A stretch of 5,103 bases of DNA from Pseudomonadota bacterium (lineage in GTDB: Bacteria; Pseudomonadota; Alphaproteobacteria; Rhizobiales; Devosiaceae): contig JAEWCE010000116.1 in the NCBI GenBank assembly GCA_023390785.1, forward strand, positions 1 through 5,103, given 5' to 3'. Position 1 is the stretch's first letter, and each line of letters begins with the position of its first letter. A model generated the notes under the pieces. That model was given only the letters and a program-made list of their open reading frames with translations, was not told the origin of the DNA and ran no database searches. The translations under genes and the position numbers were made by a program. Shown here piece by piece: positions 1 to 5,089 of the stretch.

Positions 1-474
1 GCCCTGTCCCGCTGGCAGCCGGACACCTCGCCGCTCGGTGGCCACGCGAGCGCCGTCGACGGCGACACGCTGCGCCTCGGCTCGGTGCGGGTCCGACTCG
101 TTGGGCTCGACGCGCCCGAGCTCGACCAGACCTGCACCCGCGCCGATGGTACCGAGTGGTCCTGCGGCATGGAGGCCAAGGCATTTCTCGCCGCCGCGCT
201 CAGGCACGGCGATGTCGACTGCGCCCGCCAGGGCCGCGACGTCTATGGCCGCACCCTCGCCACCTGCAGCGTCGGCGGCGCCGACATCGGCGCAGCCATC
301 GTCGGAGCGGGCTGGGCCATCGACGATGGCGGCTATGCGTCAGCGGCCACCGCCGCCCGCGCCCAAAACCTCGGCATCTGGTCGTCCAGCTTCGATCGGC
401 CCTCCGCCTGGCGGCGCGACCATGGCACCGACCGGCCAGGTGTCTGGGAGTGGATAAGAAGCTGGTTCCAGTAG
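1..474 (+). CDS. Thermonuclease (SNase-like) family protein, 5'-truncated by window edge
   Basis: The reading frame is open from base 1 to the TAG at 472-474, so 157 C-terminal residues are visible and the true start lies outside the window. The protein has the staphylococcal-nuclease OB fold signature. A VDGDT motif (residues 19-23) supplies the metal-binding Asp22. A VRLVGLDAPE motif (31-40) supplies Arg32, Asp37 and Glu40, and DVYGR (80-84) supplies the second catalytic Arg84. These match Asp21, Arg35, Asp40, Glu43 and Arg87 of S. aureus nuclease, so the active site looks intact. Four cysteines (45, 55, 74, 89) could form disulfides, which fits an exported protein, but any signal peptide is beyond the edge. 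The family cleaves DNA or RNA phosphodiester bonds with Ca2+; in alphaproteobacteria the physiological substrate is mostly unknown. The tail (GIW, then WRRDH and a Trp-rich end) is typical of alphaproteobacterial members. No terminator is obvious after the stop. The family call is firm; the specific role is not. Confidence 0.88.
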   Translation, partial: ALSRWQPDTSPLGGHASAVDGDTLRLGSVRVRLVGLDAPELDQTCTRADGTEWSCGMEAKAFLAAALRHGDVDCARQGRDVYGRTLATCSVGGADIGAAIVGAGWAIDDGGYASAATAARAQNLGIWSSSFDRPSAWRRDHGTDRPGVWEWIRSWFQ

Positions 475-489
475 ATTGACTTGGCCGCG

Positions 490-541
490 CGATTGCGCAA
501 CGAATTTGCGTTGACGGGCCGATTGCGCCCTTGCTATTGCG
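490..541 (+). promoter_or_regulatory. Probable promoter of the Lrp-NYN operon with ATTGCG repeats
   Basis: TTGACG at 511-516 matches the -35 consensus well. GCTATTGC at 533-540, 16 nt further on, resembles the alphaproteobacterial extended -10 (GCTAnAwC) and gives a TATTGC hexamer at 18-bp spacing. Transcription would begin near 547, leaving a leader of about 54 nt. Overlapping this, CGATTGCGC occurs as an exact direct repeat at 490-498 and 520-528, a third ATTGCG lies at 536-541, and the first copy sits in the 8-bp palindrome TTGCGCAA (493-500). Multiple phased sites suit an Lrp-type octamer acting on its own promoter, but this is inferred from pattern only. Confidence 0.45.
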
Positions 542-560
542 TTCGCCGCGGCTGTTTGTG

Positions 561-589
561 GTATTTTCCGCAAAGCAATTTCAAAATAC
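561..589. promoter_or_regulatory. Inverted repeat in the leader of the Lrp gene, candidate autoregulatory operator
   Basis: GTATTTT (561-567) and AAAATAC (583-589) are perfect 7-bp inverted arms separated by 15 bp. They sit between the predicted transcription start and the ribosome binding site (GAGGGG, about 592-597) of the Lrp-family gene. The stretch is clearly more AT-rich than its surroundings. Lrp/AsnC proteins typically bind loosely palindromic AT-rich sites of about 15 bp and often repress their own gene, so this is a reasonable operator. A weak RNA hairpin is the alternative reading. No binding consensus can be assigned from one site. Confidence 0.35.
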
Positions 590-600
590 ACGAGGGGCTC

Positions 601-1086
601 ATGGCGCTGGACAAGATCGACCGCAAGATATTGGCGCTGTTGCAGAAGGATGCCACCACCCCCGTCGCCGAGATCGGCCGTAAGGTCGGGCTGAGCACCA
701 CCCCATGCTGGCGCCGCATCCAGAAGATGGAGGAAGACGGGGTCATCAAGGGCCGCGTCGCCATCCTCGATCCGGCGCGGATCAATGCCGGCGTCACCGT
801 CTTCGTCTCGATCCGCACCAACGAGCACAACGACGCCTGGATGCGGAAATTCTCGTCCGTCGTCGATGATTTCACCGAGGTGGTCGAGTTCTACCGCATG
901 AGCGGGGAAGTCGATTACCTGCTGCGCGTCGTCGTCCCCGACATCGCCGCCTACGACGCCTTCTACAAGAAGCTCATCGGCAAGATAAACCTCACCGACG
1001 TCAGCTCGTCCTTCGCCATGGGCCAGATCAAATACACCACCGCCCTGCCGCTGGAATTCGTCTCGGTCGCCGACGACGACAAATAA
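601..1086 (+). CDS. Lrp/AsnC family transcriptional regulator (DecR/YbaO-like)
   Basis: This is a 161-residue protein of normal length for the family. The N-terminal AsnC-type winged helix-turn-helix spans about residues 3-63, with the recognition helix near 32-43 (STTPCWRRIQKM). The C-terminal RAM ligand-binding and oligomerisation domain spans about 66-152, with GEVDYLLRV (102-110) and SSFAMGQIKYTT (136-147). The LDKIDRK start, the TTPCW helix and the SSFAMxQIKYTT strand resemble, from memory, E. coli DecR (YbaO), a cysteine-responsive activator of cysteine detoxification. Cysteine sensing here is therefore only a hypothesis, and no cysteine-metabolism gene is in view. The ATG at 601 is chosen because GAGGGG lies just upstream and the family begins at this point; an in-frame TTG at 481 would add 40 residues unlike the family. 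The NYN gene follows after 12 nt, so the two are probably co-transcribed. Confidence 0.93.
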   Translation: MALDKIDRKILALLQKDATTPVAEIGRKVGLSTTPCWRRIQKMEEDGVIKGRVAILDPARINAGVTVFVSIRTNEHNDAWMRKFSSVVDDFTEVVEFYRMSGEVDYLLRVVVPDIAAYDAFYKKLIGKINLTDVSSSFAMGQIKYTTALPLEFVSVADDDK

Positions 1087-1098
1087 CTGGAGGCGTCG

Positions 1099-1839
1099 AT
1101 GCCTGACGAAGCGCGTCCACGCCGCCTTGTCGTGTTGATCGACGCTGACAACGCGTCGGCCAGGATCGTCGATGGGCTGTTCGAGGAAATTGCCAAGCTC
1201 GGCGAGGCGAGTGTCAGGAACATCTACGGCGACTTTTCGAGTTCTCGCTCCAAGCCGTGGGCCAGCGTGCTCTCCAAATACGCCATCATCCCACGCCAAC
1301 AGTTTGCCTATACGACTGGCAAGAACGCCTCCGACATCACTTTGGTCATCGAGGCAATGGACCTGCTGCACACCGGGCGCTTCGATGGGTTCTGCCTCGT
1401 GTCCTCCGACAGCGATTTCACGCGGCTTGCCGCCCGTATCCGTGAAGAGGGCGTCGACGTCTACGGCTTCGGTGAGCAAAAGACGCCGGAGAGCTTCCGC
1501 CAGGCCTGTCGGCGCTTCATCTATACTGAGAATCTGCTGCCGCATCCGGCCAGCGATGCGGGCACTGCGCGCAAGGCGCTCGAACCTCTGGGCAACGCCG
1601 AGCGTGTTCTCAAGAAGATCATTTCGGACATCGATACCGACGGTGGCTGGGTGTCCCTCGGGCAGATCGGCAGCCAACTCGCCAATCTCGCCTCCGATTT
1701 CGACCCGCGGACCTACGGCTTCAAGAAGCTGAGCGACCTCGTCCGCCACATCGACGCTCTCGAGCTCAAGTCCGAGGCCGGGCATTTGCGGGTCCGGCCG
1801 AAGCCGAAGCCCGCCAAGGCCCGCAGTGCCCGCGCCTAG
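1099..1839 (+). CDS. NYN domain protein with C-terminal OST-HTH/LOTUS domain, predicted RNase
   Basis: This 246-residue protein has two domains. The N-terminal NYN (PIN-like, LabA/DUF88) nuclease fold covers about residues 8-146. Its acidic residues sit where the family holds a metal: Asp15 and Asp17 in IDADN, Asp79 in NASDITL, Asp88, and Asp104 and Asp106 in SSDSDF. A variable linker (147-163) leads to an OST-HTH/LOTUS domain, about 165-233 (VLKKII, GGWVSLGQIGSQL, YGFKKLSDLV), followed by a basic tail rich in Lys, Arg and Pro. NYN domains belong to the PIN-type RNases and LOTUS domains bind RNA, so a cytoplasmic RNA-processing or decay role is likely, though targets of bacterial members are largely unknown. 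A strong TGGAGG at 1088-1093, 5 nt before the ATG, sets the start. The gene follows the Lrp-type regulator by 12 nt. Its stop overlaps that of the convergent moaA, and no terminator separates them. Confidence 0.9.
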   Translation: MPDEARPRRLVVLIDADNASARIVDGLFEEIAKLGEASVRNIYGDFSSSRSKPWASVLSKYAIIPRQQFAYTTGKNASDITLVIEAMDLLHTGRFDGFCLVSSDSDFTRLAARIREEGVDVYGFGEQKTPESFRQACRRFIYTENLLPHPASDAGTARKALEPLGNAERVLKKIISDIDTDGGWVSLGQIGSQLANLASDFDPRTYGFKKLSDLVRHIDALELKSEAGHLRVRPKPKPAKARSARA

Positions 1840-2873
1840 CCCCCCGTCACATTCATGTGCCGCGCCAATGCCGGCCCCGTGTGGTCCCGGTCGAGCACGA
1901 AATCGTGGCCCTTCGGCTTGAGCCGCATGGCGCGGTCCAGCGCCGCATCGAGCGTCTCGTCGCTACCGCCGCGCAGCACCGCCCGCAGATCCACCATGTC
2001 GTCCTGCCCCAGGCACAGGTAGAGCTGCCCCGTCGCCGTCAGCCGCACGCGGTTGCAGCTCTCGCAGAAGTTGTGACTCATTGGCGTAATAAACCCGAGC
2101 AAGCCCTTGGTTTCCTTCACCCAGTCGTAGCGGGCCGGGCCCCCCGTCCGGTGCGCCGTCGGCTCCAGTGTGTACTTTGCCGCCAGCCGCTCGCGCAACT
2201 CCCTGAGCGGCAGGTACGACTCGACCCGGTCGATCCCGACTTCGCCCAGCGGCATGCCTTCGATCAGCGTCAGGCCGAAACCGCGCCCATGGGCGAACGC
2301 CATCATGGTCTCGATCTCGTCGTCGTTGACGCTGCGCATCGCCACCATGTTGAGTTTGACCGCGAGCCCGGCCTCGGCCGCCGCATCGATCCCGTCGAGC
2401 ACGTCCCCGATCCGCCCGCGCCGCGTGATCTCGCGGAAGCGCGCCTCGTCCAGCGTATCGAGCGACACATTGATGCGCTTCACCCCCGCGCCGGCCAGCC
2501 GCCCCGCATAGCGCCGCAACTGGCTGCCATTGGTGGTGAGGGTCAATTCCTCGAGGCCATGGCCGAGGAAGCTGCCCAGCCGCTCCACCAGCTCGACGAT
2601 GTCGCGCCGGACCAGGGGCTCGCCGCCGGTCAGCCGGATCTTTCGCGTGCCCCGCGCGATGAACGTCGCGGCGATGGCGACGATCTCCTCGAAGCTCAGC
2701 ACCTCCGATTTGGGCAGGAACTGCATGTGCTCGGACATGCAATAGACGCAGCGGAAGTCGCAGCGGTCGGTGACGCTGATCCGCAAATAGCTGATCTGTC
2801 GGCCATAGCGGTCGATCAACGGGCGGATCGCACCGGTCGGGGCAAGGTCGCGCTGCGCCATGAGGAGGGTCAT
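1836..2873 (-). CDS. moaA: GTP 3',8-cyclase MoaA (molybdenum cofactor biosynthesis)
   Basis: MoaA is a radical-SAM enzyme that rearranges GTP to 3',8-cyclo-7,8-dihydro-GTP, the first step of molybdenum cofactor synthesis; MoaC then makes cyclic pyranopterin monophosphate. The 345-residue product is of normal length. The SAM [4Fe-4S] motif CDFRCVYC supplies Cys38, Cys42 and Cys45, and TGGEP lies at 82-86. The C-terminal GTP-binding cluster uses Cys270, Cys273 and Cys287 (CxxC-x13-C) with the adjacent NRVRL. The essential Gly-Gly C-terminus is present (residues 344-345). Two in-frame ATGs compete: 2873, chosen here, and 2861 (four codons shorter). Neither has a clear Shine-Dalgarno; 2873 has only a weak TTGGG. 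The frame stays open far upstream into the transpeptidase gene, but that extension is not real. No other moa or moe gene is in the window, so moaA stands alone. A terminator lies just upstream, so it probably has its own promoter. Confidence 0.97.
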   Translation of the reverse strand: MTLLMAQRDLAPTGAIRPLIDRYGRQISYLRISVTDRCDFRCVYCMSEHMQFLPKSEVLSFEEIVAIAATFIARGTRKIRLTGGEPLVRRDIVELVERLGSFLGHGLEELTLTTNGSQLRRYAGRLAGAGVKRINVSLDTLDEARFREITRRGRIGDVLDGIDAAAEAGLAVKLNMVAMRSVNDDEIETMMAFAHGRGFGLTLIEGMPLGEVGIDRVESYLPLRELRERLAAKYTLEPTAHRTGGPARYDWVKETKGLLGFITPMSHNFCESCNRVRLTATGQLYLCLGQDDMVDLRAVLRGGSDETLDAALDRAMRLKPKGHDFVLDRDHTGPALARHMNVTGG

Positions 2874-2900
2874 GCGCCCAAGAATAGCGGCGCCGGCGGC

Positions 2901-2931
2901 AAACAAAAAGGCCGGTTCCGAAGAACCGGCC
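2901..2931 (-). terminator. Rho-independent terminator of the L,D-transpeptidase gene
   Basis: Read on the minus strand, a perfect 9-bp stem GGCCGGTTC/GAACCGGCC (2931-2910) closes on a UUCG tetraloop with a C-G closing pair, the exceptionally stable cUUCGg form. The tract TTTTTGTTT follows directly (2909-2901). It begins 28 nt after the transpeptidase stop and ends 27 nt before the moaA start codon, so it should insulate moaA from upstream transcription. On the plus strand there is no T-run after the stem, so it acts in one direction only. Confidence 0.9.
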
Positions 2932-2959
2932 GCGATGCTTTGACCGAGCCCCCTCGGCC

Positions 2960-3553
2960 TTACTGGTGGACGACCACCAGCGAGCCGACCTTCACCCGAT
3001 CGTAGAGATCGATGATGTCCTCGTTGGTCAGCCGGATGCAGCCCGACGACACCGCCTGGCCGATGGTCCATGGCTCCGACGTGCCGTGCAGCCGGTAGAG
3101 GGTCGAGCCGATATAGAGGGCCCGGGCGCCCAGCGGGTTGTCGGGGCCGCCGGGCATGTAGGCCGGCAGATCCGGCACGCGCTTGCGCATCTCGGCCGGC
3201 GGGGTCCACCCCGGCCACTCGGCCTTGCGGGTGATCTTGTGCTGGCCGGACCAGCGGAAGCCGTCGCGGCCGACGCCGATGCCGTAGCGCAGGGCCTCGC
3301 CGTTCCCCAGCACGTAATACAGCCGGCGTTCCGAGGTTTCGACTACGATGGTGCCGGGTTTGAGCTTGGTGTGATATTCCACCGTCTCGCGCGGGATCGG
3401 CGTGTAATGGCCGCGCCCGTTCGAGGTGACGGTCCGTTCTTCCCACCGGTTGGTATCGGGATTGTAGTAAAGCTTCGCCATCGCCGGAGCCGCACCGGAG
3501 ACGGTTAAAGCAGCCGCGCCGAGCGCGGAGAGCAGCAGTTGACGTCGATTCAT
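2960..3553 (-). CDS. Exported L,D-transpeptidase (YkuD domain)
   Basis: The 197-residue product starts with an export signal: MNRRQ, a hydrophobic run, and an AMA cleavage site after about residue 26. The paired arginines before the hydrophobic stretch are Tat-like, though a plain Sec signal is equally possible. The YkuD catalytic domain covers about residues 66-196. It carries HGTSEP with His156 and the signature SSGCIRL (169-175) with nucleophile Cys172 and Arg174. The family cross-links peptidoglycan by 3-3 bonds, or attaches outer-membrane proteins to peptidoglycan, in the periplasm; which of these applies here cannot be told from sequence. The start at 3553 is preferred to an in-frame start at 3580 because AGAGG (plus-strand CCTCT, 3560-3564) lies 6 nt upstream and the signal peptide begins there. 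The gene is monocistronic, with its own terminator, and divergent from rpiA. Confidence 0.95.
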   Translation of the reverse strand: MNRRQLLLSALGAAALTVSGAAPAMAKLYYNPDTNRWEERTVTSNGRGHYTPIPRETVEYHTKLKPGTIVVETSERRLYYVLGNGEALRYGIGVGRDGFRWSGQHKITRKAEWPGWTPPAEMRKRVPDLPAYMPGGPDNPLGARALYIGSTLYRLHGTSEPWTIGQAVSSGCIRLTNEDIIDLYDRVKVGSLVVVHQ

Positions 3554-3784
3554 AATTTGCCTCTGAGCGATGCCGGGCAACGAACCCCCAGCGGATCGTA
3601 TGAAAATTGCTTAGCCAAATTGCAGTTTTCCCGAAAGTCTTGCTCATCTGCTTTTGAGCAACTGGCGCGGTGCAAATGCCGCGTGTGTTGCGGCAAAGCG
3701 ACATTCGTGTTCACCAACGCGTGAAGAAGGGCGATTGACAGGGGATTTTCGGCCTTCTAGCACCGCCCCGGCGAGGGAAATAAC
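3554..3784. other. Divergent intergenic region with several short inverted repeats
   Basis: These 231 bp separate the transpeptidase start (minus) from rpiA (plus), and the part at 3600-3720 is more AT-rich than the flanking genes. Inverted repeats visible in order: GAAAATTGC (3602-3610) against GCAGTTTTC (3622-3630), 8 of 9 matching; TTGCTCA (3640-3646) against TGAGCAA (3655-3661), perfect; TGCCGC (3677-3682) against GCGGCA (3690-3695), perfect; TTCAC (3710-3714) against GTGAA (3721-3725), perfect. AAATTGC also recurs directly at 3604-3610 and 3617-3623. A weak minus-strand -10, TACGAT (3600-3595), could serve the transpeptidase, but I see no convincing -35 for it. No credible small gene is visible. 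Confidence 0.5.
3735..3763 (+). promoter_or_regulatory. rpiA: Sigma-70-type promoter of rpiA
   Basis: A perfect TTGACA at 3735-3740 is followed, at 17-bp spacing, by TAGCAC (3758-3763). The longer element TCTAGCAC (3756-3763) agrees at most fixed positions with the Caulobacter-type housekeeping -10 GCTAnAwC, at a compatible distance from TTGACAG. Transcription would start near 3770, giving a leader of about 15 nt that just contains the GAGGG ribosome binding site (3773-3777). Confidence 0.6.
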
Positions 3785-4477
3785 GTGACCGACGATCTCA
3801 AACGGATGGCGGCGGCGGCAGCGCTGGCCGAGATTCGCCCCGGCATGCGCCTGGGCCTGGGCACTGGGTCGACCGCGCGTCACCTTGTCGACCTCGTCGG
3901 CGCCCGCGTGCGCGAGGGGCTCGAATTGGTCTGCGTGCCGACCTCCGAGGCCACCGCCGCGCAGGCGCGGTCACTGGGCATCCCCCTGACCACCCTTGAG
4001 GAAACGCCCGAGCTCGATCTCACCATCGACGGCGCCGACGAGATCGGTCCCGGTCTCGGCCTGATCAAGGGGGCGGGCGGGGCGCTGCTGCGCGAGAAGA
4101 TCGTCGCCGCCGCAAGCCGCCGCATGGTGGTCATCGCCGACGCCGGCAAGCGCGTTGCCGCCCTCGGCCGTTTTCCGCTCTCCATCGAGGTCAACCGCTT
4201 CGGCCTGCGCGCGACGCAGATCGCCGTCGAGCGCGTCGCCGCCGCTCACGAGGCGGAAGGGCCGGTCAAGCTGCGCCTCACGACAGCCGGCGAGCCCTTC
4301 GTGACCGACGGCGGACACCTCATCCTGGATGCTTTTTTTGGCCGCATTTCCGATCCAGAAGCGCTTTCGACCGACCTGCACGACGTTCCGGGCGTGGTCG
4401 AACACGGGCTGTTTCTCAAGCTTTGCCAAAGGGCCTACGTCGCCGCCGCGGATGGCGTAGAAACGATCGACGCGTGA
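3785..4477 (+). CDS. rpiA: Ribose-5-phosphate isomerase A
   Basis: RpiA interconverts ribose 5-phosphate and ribulose 5-phosphate in the non-oxidative pentose phosphate pathway, in the cytoplasm. The 230-residue protein is the usual length. Visible family motifs are the phosphate loop GLGTGST (24-30), PTSEAT (52-57), DLTIDGADEIG (78-88) with the active-site Asp82 and Asp85, and LIKGAGGALLREKIV (93-107) with Lys95 and the catalytic base Glu104. GK at 121-122 (Lys122) and VVEHGLFL (204-211) are also present. These correspond to Asp81, Asp84, Lys94, Glu103 and Lys121 of E. coli RpiA. The start is GTG, supported by GAGGG 7 nt upstream; the next in-frame ATG at 3806 would remove seven residues and lacks this spacing. 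A good promoter lies directly upstream. The exported DUF2059 gene follows after about 40 nt and is probably in the same operon. Confidence 0.97.
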   Translation: MTDDLKRMAAAAALAEIRPGMRLGLGTGSTARHLVDLVGARVREGLELVCVPTSEATAAQARSLGIPLTTLEETPELDLTIDGADEIGPGLGLIKGAGGALLREKIVAAASRRMVVIADAGKRVAALGRFPLSIEVNRFGLRATQIAVERVAAAHEAEGPVKLRLTTAGEPFVTDGGHLILDAFFGRISDPEALSTDLHDVPGVVEHGLFLKLCQRAYVAAADGVETIDA

Positions 4478-4517
4478 CGCGCCACGTCACCAACGGGGGT
4501 TATTGGAGACCATGACT

Positions 4518-5030
4518 ATGAATCTGTCGCGCCTCACCAAATGGGCCGCCATGGCCGTGCTGGCTCTCGCCATGGCCTGCGGCGCTGCCGCGCCGGCGCT
4601 GTCGCAGGAAATCGCTCCCGAAACGCTGGCATTGGCGCGCAAATACGTCGATCTCACCAACAAGGCCCAGTTGTATCAGGCCATTCTCGCCCAGACCGCC
4701 GCCCAGACCAGCAAACTGCTCACCCAGCAGAACCCCGACATCAGCGACAAGATCGACGCGGCGATCGGCAAGATCCTCGACCAGTACAAGGACAAGAGCA
4801 GCGATCTCTACGACCAGTTCGCCCGTGTCTATGCTGCCACCTTCACCCCCGACGAGCTCAAGCAGATGAACGAGTTCTATTCGAGCCCGGTAGGCGTCAA
4901 GCTGGCGAGTTCGGCCCTCGACATCAACAACGGCATCAAGCAGGTGATGCAGGTCTTCACCTACAATTTCGGCACCGAATTCGTCACCAAGGTGCGCGCT
5001 GAGCTGAAGTCCCAGGGCTACAAGTTCTGA
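4518..5030 (+). CDS. Exported DUF2059 domain protein, function unknown
   Basis: This is a 170-residue protein with an N-terminal export signal: MNLSRLTKW, then a hydrophobic stretch to about residue 26 and a likely cleavage site at ALS-QE (after 29). The mature part is mostly predicted helical. Its C-terminal half carries the DUF2059 pattern: LYDQFARVYAATFTPDEL (97-114), then MNEFYSSPVGVKL (117-129), with the FYxSPxG signature. The biochemical role of this periplasmic family is not established. ATG 4518 is preferred because GGAG (4505-4508) sits 9 nt upstream. ATG 4512 is in frame but only 3 nt from that site, and a TTG at 4503 overlaps it. In several rhizobia, from memory, a gene of this kind sits between rpiA and gor (glutathione reductase). 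The rpiA linkage is kept here, but a strong terminator follows, so any gor beyond the window would be separately transcribed. Confidence 0.87.
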   Translation: MNLSRLTKWAAMAVLALAMACGAAAPALSQEIAPETLALARKYVDLTNKAQLYQAILAQTAAQTSKLLTQQNPDISDKIDAAIGKILDQYKDKSSDLYDQFARVYAATFTPDELKQMNEFYSSPVGVKLASSALDINNGIKQVMQVFTYNFGTEFVTKVRAELKSQGYKF

Positions 5031-5059
5031 TCCACCTGCTTCGCATCGACCGCATGCAT

Positions 5060-5089
5060 GAACCCCGCCTTGTGCGGGGTTCTCTTTTT
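5060..5089 (+). terminator. Rho-independent terminator of the rpiA-DUF2059 operon
   Basis: A perfect 9-bp stem GAACCCCGC (5060-5068) and GCGGGGTTC (5074-5082) encloses a 5-nt loop and is followed by TCTTTTT (5083-5089). It starts 30 nt after the stop codon of the DUF2059 gene. There is no matching A-run upstream, so it should act on plus-strand transcripts only. The rest of the window (5090-5103) holds nothing recognisable. Confidence 0.92.

Noticed and set aside
493..513. TTGCGCAA palindrome and CAACG/CGTTG hairpin as a terminator for the SNase gene
   Set aside because: Stems are only 4-5 bp and no T-run follows. The sequence is better read as part of the downstream promoter region.
481..600. 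TTG-initiated 40-residue N-terminal extension of the Lrp-family regulator
   Set aside because: The family begins at the ATG at 601, which has its own GAGGGG site. The extension would cover the promoter and operator-like repeats.
340..1785. 481-codon open frame on the minus strand across the SNase, Lrp and NYN genes
   Set aside because: It lies antisense to three well-supported genes, its translation resembles no family I know, and long antisense open frames are expected with this high GC third-position bias.
1857..3005. 382-codon plus-strand open frame over moaA
   Set aside because: Antisense to a clear moaA, with low-complexity Arg/Pro/Ala/His-rich translation and no domain.
2874..3704. 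Upstream extension of the moaA frame (622 codons in all)
   Set aside because: MoaA homology starts only after about 2873. The extension runs out of frame through the transpeptidase gene and across its terminator, so it is a GC-driven open frame.
3539..3724. 61-codon plus-strand frame with a Cys-rich end (CKCRVCC)
   Set aside because: It starts at a TTG inside the antisense of the transpeptidase start, has no ribosome binding site, and has no internal ATG start. The cysteines look accidental.
4569..4583. Possible lipobox (AMAC) in the DUF2059 signal peptide
   Set aside because: The residue three before Cys is Ala and two before is Met, not the usual Leu-Ala/Ser pattern, and a better signal peptidase I site (ALS-QE) follows.
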